64,000 nt of DNA from Acidaminobacter sp. (lineage in GTDB: Bacteria; Bacillota; Clostridia; Peptostreptococcales; Acidaminobacteraceae), in NCBI RefSeq assembly GCF_030247605.1, contig NZ_JAOTSB010000010.1:1-64000 (forward strand), read 5' to 3'. Below the pieces are notes generated by a model. It did no database searches, was not told where the DNA came from, and saw only the letters and a program-made list of their open reading frames with translations. The stretch's first letter is position 1. Every line of letters begins with the position of its first letter. Position numbers and translations under genes: made by a program. Below are positions 1 to 9,239 of the stretch, piece after piece.

Positions 1-290
1 CTCGCACAACCGACGTGCACCTCGCTCCGCCCACAGCCACACTCCGTGTGGCCGCAGGCTGCGCTTCGGTATCGGGCTGCGCCCTATACAAAGAAAAGTG
101 GTCCCACCCTTCAGCGAGCAAGCTCTCTTCCATGGGCTGTTCCTCTGTTCTGTATTTTACTGCCTCGCACAACCGACGTGCACCTCGCTCCGCCCACAGC
201 CACACTCCGTGTGGCCGCAGGCTGCGCTTCGGTATCGGGCTGCGCCCTATACAAAGAAAAGTGGTCCCACCCTTCAGCGAGCAAGCTCTC
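1..290. repeat. 127-bp direct repeat, two copies
   Basis: Bases 1-127 and 164-290 are identical by eye and are separated by a 36-bp unique spacer. Each copy contains a small perfect hairpin (GCCACAC-TCC-GTGTGGC) and ends with the left arm of the hairpin described at 251-316. Copy 1 starts at the first base of the window, so the array may continue to the left. Reading frames through it are repetitive and have no ribosome binding site, so I see no gene in 1-330. Confidence 0.9.
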
Positions 291-316
291 CGCCGGATGG
301 AACCACTTTTCTTTGT
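251..316 (-). terminator. Hairpin downstream of panD, probable terminator
   Basis: A perfect 15-bp inverted repeat (251-265 and 302-316) encloses a 36-base loop. On the minus strand the second arm is T-rich (CCACTTTTCTTTG). It lies 15 bases after the panD stop and probably ends the pan operon. The left arm is part of the 127-bp repeat; the right arm is present only next to copy 2. Confidence 0.6.
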
Positions 317-330
317 GCACGTCACAAGCT

Positions 331-714
331 TCACATAATTTCTCCATGCGTCTCATGATCCGTGATTTCACTGATAGCATTCTTGTCGTTAACAAAGACA
401 ACAGAAGGCTTAAAAGTCTTCGCTTCCTCTGCGTCAATCCAGCAATAAGCAATTATGATAACATTATCGCCTACATGGACGTGTCTTGCAGCGGCACCAT
501 TCAGACAAATGACACCGGAGCCCGCCTCGCCCTCTATGACATAAGTCTCCAGGCGTGCGCCGTTATTGTTATTGACAATTTGAACCCGCTCACCGGGCAA
601 AATACCGGAAGCGTCGAGCAGCAGCTTATCTATGGTGATACTGCCAACATAATTCAGGTTGGCCTCCGTGACCGTTGCCCTGTGAATTTTTGCTTTGAAC
701 ATATTGAGCATCAT
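331..714 (-). CDS. panD: Aspartate 1-decarboxylase (PanD)
   Basis: Converts L-aspartate to beta-alanine, the beta-alanine source for pantothenate. The 127-residue product has the normal PanD length. It carries the Gly24-Ser25 self-processing site in the context YVGSIT; cleavage there creates the pyruvoyl cofactor on the new alpha chain. Conserved N-terminal residues ([14 protein letters not shown]) are present. The chosen ATG places Ser at position 25 as in the family and has GAGGTG 7 bases upstream, inside the end of panC. The gap to the panC stop is one base, so translation is probably coupled. It is the last gene of the pan operon. Confidence 0.96.
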   Translation of the reverse strand: MMLNMFKAKIHRATVTEANLNYVGSITIDKLLLDASGILPGERVQIVNNNNGARLETYVIEGEAGSGVICLNGAAARHVHVGDNVIIIAYCWIDAEEAKTFKPSVVFVNDKNAISEITDHETHGEIM

Positions 715-715
715 C

Positions 716-1567
716 TTAATTCACCTCAATCTGAAGGTTGTCAATCAACCTTGGTTTTCCTACCTTGACCGCCAGTGCAATCAGGATTTTCCCGGACAAG
801 ACCTCTAGCGGCGCCAAGGTCATAGCATCCACAATCTCGATATAGTCGATCACAGCAGAAGACACAGTCCCTATGCGATTCGCTATTGCCCTGCGAACAG
901 CCTCAGCACTTCGTTCTCCCGCCCCAATCAAATCCTTGGCCATGAAGAGGCTTTGAGACAGCACCAGCGCGTCCGTCCGTTCAGACTCGGTCAGGTAGAC
1001 ATTTCGGGAGCTGAGCGCAAGTCCATCGGCTTCTCTCACGATTGGGCACGCCACAATTTCAAGATCGAAATTGAGGTCCAGTCCCATGCGACGGATGACC
1101 GCGACTTGCTGGGCATCCTTGATTCCAAAATAAGCGCGATCCGGCGCGACTATATTAAACAATTTGCTGACCACCGTCGCGACGCCGCGAAAATGTCCCG
1201 GTCTGCTGGCGCCGCAGAGCCTGCCGGTCAATTCGCCCTCCACATCCACGTAGGTGGCATAGCCGGCCGGATACATGTCTTCCGCCTCAGGCGCGAAGAT
1301 AAAATCCACACCTTCATGGTCCAGCAGCGCCGAATCCCGCTCAAAGTCACGGGGATAGCTGGCCAGATCCTCATTAGGTCCAAATTGTGTCGGATTCACA
1401 AAAATGCTGACGACAACGATGTCATTATTCCGGCGCGCCTCCCGCACCAGGGACAAATGACCTTCGTGCAGGTAGCCCATAGTAGGCACCAGCCCTACAG
1501 ATTTACCTTCTTTTTTCAGCGCTTTCAGCGTTTGCGTCAAGGCGCGGGGGTTTTTAACCACTTCCAT
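716..1567 (-). CDS. panC: Pantothenate synthetase (PanC)
   Basis: ATP-dependent ligase that joins pantoate and beta-alanine to give pantothenate in the cytosol. The HIGH-like motif ([11 protein letters not shown]), the PTQFGPNED segment and the KMSKS-like region ([10 protein letters not shown]) are all visible. A longer in-frame start exists at 1597. GGAGG 8 bases before the ATG at 1567 supports the shorter 283-residue form starting MEVVKNP, which is the usual family length. It lies between panB and panD in one operon. Confidence 0.96.
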   Translation of the reverse strand: MEVVKNPRALTQTLKALKKEGKSVGLVPTMGYLHEGHLSLVREARRNNDIVVVSIFVNPTQFGPNEDLASYPRDFERDSALLDHEGVDFIFAPEAEDMYPAGYATYVDVEGELTGRLCGASRPGHFRGVATVVSKLFNIVAPDRAYFGIKDAQQVAVIRRMGLDLNFDLEIVACPIVREADGLALSSRNVYLTESERTDALVLSQSLFMAKDLIGAGERSAEAVRRAIANRIGTVSSAVIDYIEIVDAMTLAPLEVLSGKILIALAVKVGKPRLIDNLQIEVN

Positions 1568-1665
1568 GTTGGCATTCCTCCAATTTACAAGGCCCATCAG
1601 ACCTGGATTTCAACTTGCTTCAACTTTTGAGAACCGCTGCCATCGGCTAAAAGCCTTTGGCTTTG

Positions 1666-2502
1666 TTAGTAAAGCTTCTCAAGCACTTCGTCGTCAATGC
1701 CGAAGGTGTGCTCCGGCCCCGGAAACGCGCCGCTGTTGATCTCGCGGATATAGGTTTCGGCCGCCGCCTCAATCTGCTCGCCGACGCTGGCGAACTGCTT
1801 CACAAACTTCGGCGTAAAGGTCTTGAACATCCCGATCATGTCCTGGATGACCAGCACCTGACCGTCGCAGTCCGGGCCGGCGCCAATGCCAATCGTTGGA
1901 ATTTCAAGCTTTTCACTGATCACCTTCGCCAGCTTCGCCGGGATGCATTCAAGCACAATTGCGCACGCCCCGGCTTCCTGTACCGCCAGCGCGTCCTCAA
2001 TCAGCTTTTTCGCCTGATCCAGGCTCTTGCCCTGGACCTTGAACCCGCCAAAGACGTTCACCGACTGCGGCGTCAGACCAATATGCGCGACGACCGGAAT
2101 CTGCGCCCTGACAATAGCCTTGATGGTCTCCGCCATCTCGACGCCGCCCTCGACCTTCACCGCGTCCGTGAGCGCCTCCCGAACAAAGCGCCCGGCATTC
2201 CGGACCGCCTCTTCAATTGTGATGTGATACGAGAGAAACGGCATGTCCGCAATGAGAAAGGCATTTTTCGTCCCTCTCCGCACGGCCTTGGTGTGATGGA
2301 TCATGTCCTCCATGGTCACCTGCAGCGTATTTTCATAGCCCAGCATGGTCATGCCCAGGGAGTCCCCGACCAGCAAGCTGTCTACGCCGGCATCATCCAG
2401 CAGTTTGGCCATGCTGTAATCATAGGCCGTCAGCATGGCGATTTTCTCGCCGCGGGCTTTAAACGCTTTGAAATCTCGGACTGTAAATTTTTTATCTTTC
2501 AT
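1666..2502 (-). CDS. panB: 3-methyl-2-oxobutanoate hydroxymethyltransferase (PanB)
   Basis: Transfers a hydroxymethyl group from methylene-THF to 2-oxoisovalerate to form ketopantoate, the first committed step of the pantoate branch. The 278-residue protein shows the PanB hallmarks [27 protein letters not shown] and [20 protein letters not shown] precedes the ATG. The start overlaps the end of the upstream reductase gene by 11 bases, which argues for coupled translation. Its substrate is made by the IlvC/IlvD enzymes encoded elsewhere in this window. Confidence 0.97.
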   Translation of the reverse strand: MKDKKFTVRDFKAFKARGEKIAMLTAYDYSMAKLLDDAGVDSLLVGDSLGMTMLGYENTLQVTMEDMIHHTKAVRRGTKNAFLIADMPFLSYHITIEEAVRNAGRFVREALTDAVKVEGGVEMAETIKAIVRAQIPVVAHIGLTPQSVNVFGGFKVQGKSLDQAKKLIEDALAVQEAGACAIVLECIPAKLAKVISEKLEIPTIGIGAGPDCDGQVLVIQDMIGMFKTFTPKFVKQFASVGEQIEAAAETYIREINSGAFPGPEHTFGIDDEVLEKLY

Positions 2503-3430
2503 GCTTAGCGTCCTCCTTTGCGAGCAAGGCCTTAAGCTCGGCCGCTGCCCCAGGATCCTTGGTCAGTTTGTATCTCATTGCCAGTGAGAGCGTTGCCCCG
2601 GAAAGGGACTTATAGAGCGCCGCCGCTTCAGGCAAGGCTCCGCTGTCCAGGTCTTCTAGGGCCTCCAAGGCCTCCAGCGCCTCCAGATGCTTAGCCACCG
2701 TGGCGACATCCCCTCTGGCGACAGGCCCCGTCAGTGCCTTCTCCGCGCCTGAGCGCGCCACATTGTCCACACTACCGTACACCAGCGGCATCAGCCCTCG
2801 TCTGGCCTCTTCCTCAGAGAATCCAACCTGTTCAAACAGCTGAATCGCCGCATCCAACACCGTCACGACAAAATTTGAGGCAAATACCGCCCCGACGTGG
2901 TACAGCGCTTTGTTTTCCGCCTCAATCCTTACAAAGCTTATGCCGATGGTCGCCAGCCAACCCTCAAAGCCGCCTCCCAGCATCATTTCCACTGTAAACA
3001 ATGTGTCGCCAAAAGCATTTCTGGCCTGCTCAATTTCAGACACCGACTGCAGCGGATGCAGAGACGCCGTTTCAAAACCGGCAGCCGCAAGCGGTTCAAG
3101 GGCCAAGATACTGTGGGCACCGCTCATATGAACGAAGATAGGATGGCGTTGATCCCCAGGATCGGGCCGCGGGATGTTTTCGGCAAGTTTTGACGCCAGC
3201 ACCGCTGCCAGGGGCTCTATTTGATCGTCCACGACCGTGAGAAAAATGAGCTCCGAGTTCCGGATTAGTTCTAATGGATCCTGGAAAGCTTTGCTGCCCG
3301 TAAGCGCAGCGGCTTCGCAGGCAGAGTCGTAAGTTCTGCTGACATAGCCTGTGATGGTCTCACCCCGGTCCTTCAAAAAAAGACCGAAGGACGTTCCAAC
3401 CTTGCCTGCGCCTATAATTCCGATCCTCAT
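2492..3430 (-). CDS. Rossmann/DUF2520 reductase, candidate ketopantoate reductase (PanG-like)
   Basis: A 312-residue NAD(P)-binding protein. The N-terminus [16 protein letters not shown] is a dinucleotide-binding GxGxxG loop. The rest resembles the Rossmann-like plus DUF2520 architecture ([15 protein letters not shown] and [13 protein letters not shown] segments). No classical PanE is present here, yet the gene leads an operon with panB, panC and panD. An alternative ketopantoate reductase, PanG, is known in bacteria lacking PanE, so reduction of ketopantoate to pantoate is the inferred job. An upstream ATG at 3442 is possible; 3430 fits the Rossmann start and the AAAGGA site better. A 9-bp tandem repeat encodes a short Leu-Glu-Ala run near residue 250. 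Confidence 0.75.
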   Translation of the reverse strand: MRIGIIGAGKVGTSFGLFLKDRGETITGYVSRTYDSACEAAALTGSKAFQDPLELIRNSELIFLTVVDDQIEPLAAVLASKLAENIPRPDPGDQRHPIFVHMSGAHSILALEPLAAAGFETASLHPLQSVSEIEQARNAFGDTLFTVEMMLGGGFEGWLATIGISFVRIEAENKALYHVGAVFASNFVVTVLDAAIQLFEQVGFSEEEARRGLMPLVYGSVDNVARSGAEKALTGPVARGDVATVAKHLEALEALEALEDLDSGALPEAAALYKSLSGATLSLAMRYKLTKDPGAAAELKALLAKEDAKHER

Positions 3431-3470
3431 GAGGACTCTCATCCTTTCTTAAAGTCGAAACTGGGGGTCG

Positions 3471-3493
3471 ATAGGCCAAAAGCCGCTGACACC
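3471..3493 (-). repeat. Dispersed intergenic repeat unit
   Basis: On the minus strand this reads GGTGTCAGCGGC then TTTTGGCCTAT. It matches 31734-31756 on the plus strand at all but one of 23 positions. It lies in the untranslated leader of the pan operon. Confidence 0.7.
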
Positions 3494-3691
3494 GAGTTTT
3501 TTCTTTGAATCATTCTTACCCAAAAACACAAAAATGACCCGCCCCAGAACAGGACGAGCCGCACGCCAAAAAAGGCGATTGAATCACGATGTCTGTCTCT
3601 GGCCGCGCTGGCTCTGAGCAGTTTTGAGGTCTTTCCGGCATTTCTGGTCATTCACAAAGGGTATGGCGCACGAGGGCTGCCATCCAAGGAA

Positions 3692-3719
3692 ATTTTATCA
3701 CAGAAATTTCGAATGTAAA
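3692..3719 (-). promoter_or_regulatory. Sigma-A-like promoter of the pan operon
   Basis: Minus strand TTTACA, 16-base spacer, TAAAAT. It faces the DUF2520-panB-panC-panD operon and leaves a leader of roughly 260 bases. Confidence 0.5.
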
Positions 3720-3776
3720 GTTTTTTCTAAGTCGACGTTTACCTCTTAAACGACTGCTGCAAGGACAACTTTCGAC

Positions 3777-4988
3777 TTAAAGCGCGTTTCTTCTGTTCTT
3801 CTCAGGGCTGAACCACACGTAAAACCCTATCATGAGCAACGCTGACAGCAGTGCCATACCTGCACCAAAATAAAACGGCGCCTGATTGTCCACGCGGTCA
3901 TAGAGAAGACCCGCGATCAGACTGGCCGGCAGCAGCGTGATCCCAACCAGACTGTTGTAAAGTCCCAGACCAGTCCCGCGTACGTCTTGTCTGACAAGAT
4001 CTGAGACCAGCGCCTTTTGTGTCCCATCCGTTAAGGCGCTATACAGTCCATAGAGCGCAAAAAGCATTACGACCGAAGGAAGTTTGACCACCTGGCCAAA
4101 TCCAAAATAAATCCCCGCATAAAGCAAATAACCGGCAATAATCAAACGCTCTCTGCCGATCCGGTCTGAGAGCATCCCGGCCGGTACCGAAAAGAGCACC
4201 GATACGCTGTTAAAGACGAGATAGAGCATTGGGATCCACGCCGCCCGCACACCCAGATCGCCCGCTTTGACGAGAAGCAGAGCATCCGTTGAATTTCCAA
4301 GAGTGAATAGGAACACAATTCCCAAAAACGCGTAATAGCGACCCGAAAAATCCCGAAGTTGGATCTTTCCCAGCGTATGCGCTTCCGTCTGCTTTCTCTC
4401 CTTGACGAAGACCAGAATAGAGACAACGCCAAAGGCCGCTGGAATTGCGGCGAATATGAAGACTTTACGATAATCCCCTGGAAACAGAAGCAGCACCCCT
4501 GCCGCAAGAAGCGGACCAAGGATCGCGCCGCTGTTGTCCATGGCTTTGTGAAAGCCGAAGCCCTTTCCCCTCCCGCCTTCTTCTGTTGAGGCTGCGATCA
4601 GACTATCTCTCGGGGCAGTGCGAATGCCCTTGCCAACACGTTCGGCAAAGCGGATGCCAAGCACTTGAACAGGTGAGGCTGCAAAGGCGAAAAGCGGGGA
4701 TAAGATCGCAGTCAGCAAATAACCCACAAACATAAAGGGTTTGTTTTTTCTGATTTTGTCACTCCACCAGCCTGACAGCGCTTTCAGGACAGACGCAGTG
4801 CTCTCTGCGATCCCTTCAATAAGCGACAATTCGGTTTTGGTGGCGCCCAAGGACAGCAAGAACAGCGGCATGACCGCATAGATCATCTTGGTTGTCGTAT
4901 CCGTAAGAAAGCTGGTGAGTCCAATAAAAAAGATGTTTCTTTCAAGACCAAAGATGCGCTTTTGCTTCGGTGAGGGATTGGGAACCAT
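3777..4988 (-). CDS. Major facilitator superfamily transporter
   Basis: A 403-residue integral membrane protein with about twelve hydrophobic segments. The loop RFAERVGKGIRTAPRDSLIA between TM4 and TM5 and the loop GMLSDRIGRERLIIAG in the second half are MFS signature loops. The RTAPRD segment is typical of an uncharacterised MFS subgroup often called drug-resistance-like. The substrate cannot be told from sequence. AAGGCGG lies upstream of the ATG. It stands alone, divergent from the ThrE-type genes. Confidence 0.88.
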   Translation of the reverse strand: MVPNPSPKQKRIFGLERNIFFIGLTSFLTDTTTKMIYAVMPLFLLSLGATKTELSLIEGIAESTASVLKALSGWWSDKIRKNKPFMFVGYLLTAILSPLFAFAASPVQVLGIRFAERVGKGIRTAPRDSLIAASTEEGGRGKGFGFHKAMDNSGAILGPLLAAGVLLLFPGDYRKVFIFAAIPAAFGVVSILVFVKERKQTEAHTLGKIQLRDFSGRYYAFLGIVFLFTLGNSTDALLLVKAGDLGVRAAWIPMLYLVFNSVSVLFSVPAGMLSDRIGRERLIIAGYLLYAGIYFGFGQVVKLPSVVMLFALYGLYSALTDGTQKALVSDLVRQDVRGTGLGLYNSLVGITLLPASLIAGLLYDRVDNQAPFYFGAGMALLSALLMIGFYVWFSPEKNRRNAL

Positions 4989-5255
4989 CGGCCAAACCGC
5001 CTTTCTTGAAATGACTTGTGCTGTTAACTGACTATTGCATCCGCTAAACCAATCATGACATAATGGGGTTAACGCAGTGGTGTTTGGAGTCTGCCATGCG
5101 GGCCTTCCGGATGTCGATCTGATAACTACAGTTTATCACACTTCGAACCCTGGTACATACTGGCGCAGCGCCTCAAACAAAGCAGCTCAGAAGTTTCAAA
5201 AGAGGCGGCGCTAAAACACGAACATATTAAAAAATTTTCTGAGGAGGTGCCCGCT

Positions 5256-6047
5256 TTGGAACGTTATGAAATTAATGAGTTGCTTCTTTTTGCTTCTTTG
5301 GCGGGTCGAGTCCTGCTTGAGAACGGTGCGGAGACCTACCGGGCTGAAAGTACCGTTGAACATATTCTCAGCTCTCGGGGGGTCAGCAATGTACAGGCAT
5401 TCGTGATTCCTACGGCCATCTTTTTATCGATCGAATATGAGAATGAGCTTTATAGCCACATAGAAAGAAATAAGCGCATCGGGATTGACCTGATGAGAAT
5501 CACCAGGGTGAATGAGTTAAGCCGGGAGTTCTCAGCCAGCGACATGACAGTTGCCGAAGCTAAGATCAAGCTGAACGACATTAAAAAATCCTCACAGTAT
5601 AATTTGTGGACCAGACTTTTGTTCGCTGGAGTAGGCAGCAGCTTCTTCACTCTGATGTATAATGGCGGGCTGATCGAGTTTGGAGGCGCTATGATCGCTT
5701 CTGTCATCACAACCGCGGTCACGGAGTTCCTTTTCGCCCTCGACGCGAGCCTGTTTATGCGCAATATCTTCGGCGGTGTAGTTGCAGCGGCCGCGTCTAT
5801 CGCGTTTTCGGTGTTATGCGTCCTTCTGGGGATTCAGGTGGATATGAACATCATAATCATTGGCGCCATCATGACCATGGTTCCGGGTGTCGCCATCACG
5901 AACGCCGTCAGAGATTCCATTTCCGGTGACTACGTTTCAGGGATGTCGCGAACCTCCGAGGCCATTGTCATTTCGGTCGCTCTGGTCCTGGGTGTCGCCG
6001 TCACGCTGAACGCAGCGAGATTACTGCTTGGGGGGTTGATGCCATGA
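5256..6047 (+). CDS. ThrE-type exporter, N-terminal subunit (DUF1212)
   Basis: Membrane protein of the threonine/serine exporter family, here encoded as two genes. The soluble N-terminal part has the family segment LENGAETYRAESTVEHIL and a conserved VIPTAIFLS segment. It is followed by about five hydrophobic helices with MVPGVAITNAVRDSISGDYVSG. A TTG start at 5256 is preferred because GAGGAGGTG lies 6 bases upstream; an in-frame GTG at 5247 falls inside that site. Its stop overlaps the next start (ATGA). Export of small amino acids or dicarboxylates is inferred from the family. Confidence 0.85.
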   Translation: MERYEINELLLFASLAGRVLLENGAETYRAESTVEHILSSRGVSNVQAFVIPTAIFLSIEYENELYSHIERNKRIGIDLMRITRVNELSREFSASDMTVAEAKIKLNDIKKSSQYNLWTRLLFAGVGSSFFTLMYNGGLIEFGGAMIASVITTAVTEFLFALDASLFMRNIFGGVVAAAASIAFSVLCVLLGIQVDMNIIIIGAIMTMVPGVAITNAVRDSISGDYVSGMSRTSEAIVISVALVLGVAVTLNAARLLLGGLMP

Positions 6048-6490
6048 CACTGTTCACCAGCGGTTTGACTTCCTTCCTGGCCACCTTGGGCTTCGCGGTC
6101 ATCTTCAACATTCCGAGGCGGCATCTCATCACAGCCAGCTTAAACGGGGCGCTGGGCTGGATGCTTTATACGCTCATCATGCAGCTCGGCGGCACCACCA
6201 TTATCGCAAACTTTGCGGGCGCAGTCACTGTTGGTCTGATTGGTGAACTCCTCGCAAACCATTTCCGGAAACCCGCCACCATCTTCATCATTCCGGGCAT
6301 CATCCCTTTCGTGCCCGGGTATGGGATTTTCTACACTATGGAGTCGATCATGCTGCAGAATTTCACCGAAGCAGTTTCCAAAGGCTCAGAGTCGTTCATG
6401 ATTGCGGTCGCTATCGCCAGTGGGCTTATTGTCTCCTCCACATTGGGTAAATATGTCAGAACTTATGCACGCCGGAGAAAAACATCATGA
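6044..6490 (+). CDS. ThrE-type exporter, C-terminal subunit (DUF3815)
   Basis: A 148-residue membrane protein with four to five hydrophobic segments. It corresponds to the C-terminal half of ThrE-like exporters and includes FIIPGIIPFVPGYGIFYTM, the typical PxxPG signature. It overlaps the preceding gene by 4 bases, so both subunits should be made together. A terminator follows directly. Confidence 0.85.
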   Translation: MTLFTSGLTSFLATLGFAVIFNIPRRHLITASLNGALGWMLYTLIMQLGGTTIIANFAGAVTVGLIGELLANHFRKPATIFIIPGIIPFVPGYGIFYTMESIMLQNFTEAVSKGSESFMIAVAIASGLIVSSTLGKYVRTYARRRKTS

Positions 6491-6516
6491 AGCTCCAGAA
6501 AAATGTGGCCGGATCA

Positions 6517-6560
6517 CCCGTGGAAACCTTGATCATTAAAGGTTCCCACGGGTTTTATTT
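6517..6560 (+). terminator. Rho-independent terminator after the exporter genes
   Basis: A 14-bp stem with one mismatch (6517-6530 with 6539-6552), an 8-base loop and TTTTATTTT. It separates the exporter pair from the downstream oxidoreductase. Confidence 0.85.
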
Positions 6561-6592
6561 TCCGATTTATTACCAGATACTAATATCTATCA

Positions 6593-6621
6593 TTGACTTT
6601 TAGCGACTTTTATCCTATATT
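6593..6621 (+). promoter_or_regulatory. Promoter of the nitronate monooxygenase-like gene
   Basis: TTGACT, 17-base spacer, TATATT. A perfect 10-bp palindrome CTACATGTAG lies downstream at 6644-6653 and could be an operator. Confidence 0.65.
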
Positions 6622-6697
6622 TAGAGTTGGAAACTGAAATCGTCTACATGTAGGGTCGGCAACCGCTGGTCCTTTTTTTATAAGGAGTGTGATTGTA

Positions 6698-7774
6698 TTG
6701 AATCTGCCAACCCTGAAAATTGGGGATCTCGAAGCACGCCTGCCTGTAATTCAGGGCGGTATGGGCATTGGCGTTTCCATGTCCAGACTGGCGGCTGCCG
6801 TCGCGAACGCAGGAGGCGTCGGTGTTATTTCCGGTGCGCAGCCCGGGTTCAAAGAGCCTGATTTTTGGACTAACCCTTTGGAAGCTAACCTAAGAGGGAT
6901 TCGCAACGAAATCAGAAAAGCAAGAGAACTGAGCCCACACGGGATCATCGGCATCAACTTCCTGACAGCAACACGAGAGTATACAGATTTTGTAAAGGAA
7001 GCCGTCAAAGAAGGCATTGATCTCGTTATTTCCGGCGCGGGCCTGCCTAAGAACCTCCCTGAGTTTGTTCAGGGCACAAAAACCAAGTTTGCGCCCATTG
7101 TCTCCTCCGGCAAAGCCGCAGAGACGCTGCTCAAACTTTGGGACAGACGCTATCAGGTCGTTCCGGACGCCATCATCGTGGAAGGCCCTCTCGCAGGCGG
7201 TCACCTCGGCTTCTCCCGGGAAGAACTGGAAGGCACTGCCAAAGACCTCTACACTCTGGTTGATGAAGTAATGGCAGCCGTTAAATCCTTTGCGGACCGT
7301 TATCAAAAACCAATTCCGGTCATCGCCGCAGGCGGCATTTTCAGTGGCGCCGACATTAAAAAGGCCTTGGATATTGGCGCTGCCGGCGTTCAGATTTCCA
7401 CGCGATTCGTCGCCACGGAAGAATGTGACGCAGACGACGCCTTTAAGCAGATGTACTTGGACGCTACTGAAGAAGACGTGGTCATTATTCAGAGCCCCGT
7501 AGGACTCCCCGGCCGCGCGATCCGCAACGACATGACACGCAGCCTTGAAGCCGGACGCATTCCTGTCACAGCCTGCACCCGCTGCCTCAGTCACTGCGAT
7601 CCCGGCACTACGCCATTCTGCATCACCAAAAAACTGATTGAAGCCGTCACAGGCGAAGTCGATAAAGGGCTGGTCTTCGCAGGACACAACGCCTTCATGC
7701 TGGATAAGATCTCGACGGTTCAGACCGTCATGGATGAGCTCGTCTCAGAGTATGAAGAGGCTTGTCAGGCATAG
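6698..7774 (+). CDS. Nitronate monooxygenase / NPD-family flavoprotein
   Basis: FMN-dependent TIM-barrel enzyme related to nitronate monooxygenases and to the enoyl-ACP reductase FabK. Visible family segments are PVIQGGMGIGVS, GVISGA, GINFL, a GPLAGGHLG loop with the conserved His, VIAAGGIFSG for phosphate binding, and GVQISTRFVATEEC. A Cys-rich C-terminal segment (CTRCLSHCDP) is an addition seen in some anaerobe members and may bind metal; this last point is inference. The start is taken as TTG at 6698, 10 bases after AAGGAG; a GTG at 6689 is too close to that site. It is monocistronic, with its own promoter and terminator. Confidence 0.85.
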   Translation: MNLPTLKIGDLEARLPVIQGGMGIGVSMSRLAAAVANAGGVGVISGAQPGFKEPDFWTNPLEANLRGIRNEIRKARELSPHGIIGINFLTATREYTDFVKEAVKEGIDLVISGAGLPKNLPEFVQGTKTKFAPIVSSGKAAETLLKLWDRRYQVVPDAIIVEGPLAGGHLGFSREELEGTAKDLYTLVDEVMAAVKSFADRYQKPIPVIAAGGIFSGADIKKALDIGAAGVQISTRFVATEECDADDAFKQMYLDATEEDVVIIQSPVGLPGRAIRNDMTRSLEAGRIPVTACTRCLSHCDPGTTPFCITKKLIEAVTGEVDKGLVFAGHNAFMLDKISTVQTVMDELVSEYEEACQA

Positions 7775-7817
7775 CACCCAGTGTCAAACAACAGATAATC
7801 CAAACCTCTATGCTAAC

Positions 7818-7864
7818 AAAGAGAAGGAGAAATGGTTCACAATACCATTTTCCTTCTCTTTTTT
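7818..7864 (+). terminator. Rho-independent terminator
   Basis: A long stem AGAGAAGGAGAAATGGT paired with ACCATTTTCCTTCTCT, then TTTTTT. It ends the nitronate monooxygenase-like transcript. Confidence 0.9.
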
Positions 7865-7985
7865 CATTCGTTTTCTGGTATGATGGTTGAGATAAAACAG
7901 CCTGACCTCGTTGGCACCGGCGTCATCTGGGCGTTATACAACTTCCTCGCCCGAAACATCGTCAGAAATTCACTTTCAGCAACAC

Positions 7986-8036
7986 AAAAAGCGTTCTCTT
8001 CCCGGCCAACACACCCGCCGAAAAGAGAACGCTTTA
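7986..8036 (-). terminator. Terminator of the polyamine operon
   Basis: Inverted repeat AAAGCGTTCTCTT / AAGAGAACGCTTT with a 22-base loop. On the minus strand it is followed by a T-run, so it serves the nspC operon. Bases 7865-7985 hold nothing else that I recognise. Confidence 0.85.
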
Positions 8037-8071
8037 TTTATTGATTTAATTCTTTCCAGCCGCCCGGGCTA

Positions 8072-9211
8072 CTAAAGTCGTGATACGTAGTCCTCGAACC
8101 CAAAGGTCCTGTGAACCCTGATCCCGTCAGTCTCATTGTAAGACGCAATGGACGGCAGGTTGACGCCATTAAACGTGTTGTTCTTGACCATGGTGTAATG
8201 CGCCATGTCCATAAAGACCAGCCTGTCTCCAGGTTTCAGCGGCGCATCAAAAGAATAATCCCCAATCACGTCGCCGGACAGGCAGGTATTGCCGCCCAAA
8301 CGGTACGTGAAAGGCTTCTCCCCCGGTTTACCCGCGCCAATGATATTCGGGCGATACGGCATCTCAAGAACATCCGGCATATGGCACGCTGCCGAAGCAT
8401 CGAGAATGGCCAAATCCATACCGTTCTTGGTGACGTCCAGCACCGTGGAGACCAGATAGCCCGTATTGAGGGCAATGGCCTCTCCAGGCTCAAGATAAAT
8501 CTTGAGGTTGTATTTGTTTTTCATAAACAGGATAGACTCCACCAGGGACTCAATGTCGTAGTCCTCGCGGGTGATGTGATGCCCCCCGCCAAAATTGAGC
8601 CATTTCATCTGCGACAGGTAAGGCCCGAACTTCTCATCCACAACTGGAATAGTTCTGGCGAGGGCGTCCGAATTTTGCTCGCAAAGCGTATGGAAATGAA
8701 GCCCATCAATGCCTTCCAGCATCTCAGGATGGAAATTGTCTAGAGTAATGCCCATCCGGGAGTTTGGCGCGCACGGATTGTAAAGCTCTACTTCAATTTC
8801 AGAGTACTCCGGGTTGACGCGAAGACCACATTCAATCTTCTTGCCAGGGTAGGCTTTCACTCTGTCCCGGTATTTCTCCCATTGAACGAAGGAGTTGAAG
8901 ACCAGATGGTCGCAATACCCCATCAGTTCTTCGAATTCATGTTCAATGAAAGCCGGCGCATAAGCGTGGACTTCCTTGCCCATGTACTCATGGCCAAGGC
9001 GCGCTTCATGAAGCGAGCTGGCTGTGATCCCTGCCAAGTATTCCCCGACAACGGGCAGCATGGACGCCATGGAGAAGCCTTTCAGCGCCAGAAGAATTGA
9101 AGCGCCAGTGCGCTTTTGCACTGAATCCAGAATCTCCAGATTTCTTCTGAGAAGCCGCTCATCCACCACGTAACACGGACTTGGAACGCTGTTAAAATCA
9201 ATATTTTTCAA
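8072..9211 (-). CDS. nspC: Carboxynorspermidine/carboxyspermidine decarboxylase
   Basis: PLP enzyme of the alanine racemase fold that decarboxylates carboxy(nor)spermidine to (nor)spermidine. Motifs visible are ALKGFS with the PLP lysine, FHTLCEQ, NFGGGHHITREDYD, EPGEAIALNTGY and a C-terminal DMAHYTMVKNNTFNG. A longer frame begins at ATG 9271, overlapping the upstream gene. A TTG at 9211 with AGAGGTG 6 bases upstream gives 379 residues, the usual NspC length, and is preferred. It follows the dehydrogenase by 28 bases. Confidence 0.92.
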   Translation of the reverse strand: MKNIDFNSVPSPCYVVDERLLRRNLEILDSVQKRTGASILLALKGFSMASMLPVVGEYLAGITASSLHEARLGHEYMGKEVHAYAPAFIEHEFEELMGYCDHLVFNSFVQWEKYRDRVKAYPGKKIECGLRVNPEYSEIEVELYNPCAPNSRMGITLDNFHPEMLEGIDGLHFHTLCEQNSDALARTIPVVDEKFGPYLSQMKWLNFGGGHHITREDYDIESLVESILFMKNKYNLKIYLEPGEAIALNTGYLVSTVLDVTKNGMDLAILDASAACHMPDVLEMPYRPNIIGAGKPGEKPFTYRLGGNTCLSGDVIGDYSFDAPLKPGDRLVFMDMAHYTMVKNNTFNGVNLPSIASYNETDGIRVHRTFGFEDYVSRL

Positions 9212-9239
9212 TCTCTGCACCTCTGTCAGTCTGTCAAGA

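Larger units (their letters stand above)
3431..3776. other. Gene-free stretch: pan operon leader
   Basis: Holds the minus-strand promoter at 3692-3719 and about 260 bases of leader before the first pan gene. The leader contains a dispersed repeat unit at 3471-3493. A 70-codon frame across it has no ribosome binding site. I do not recognise a riboswitch. Confidence 0.5.

Noticed and set aside
46-768. 240-codon plus-strand open frame through the repeat into panD and panC
   Set aside because: It crosses the 127-bp repeats and is antisense to panD; the translation repeats itself and has no ribosome binding site.
3439-3651. 70-codon minus-strand frame in the pan leader
   Set aside because: No ribosome binding site, and its end is encoded by a dispersed repeat unit that is non-coding elsewhere.
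7832-8044. 70-codon plus-strand frame between two terminators
   Set aside because: Its start is inside a terminator stem and there is no ribosome binding site.
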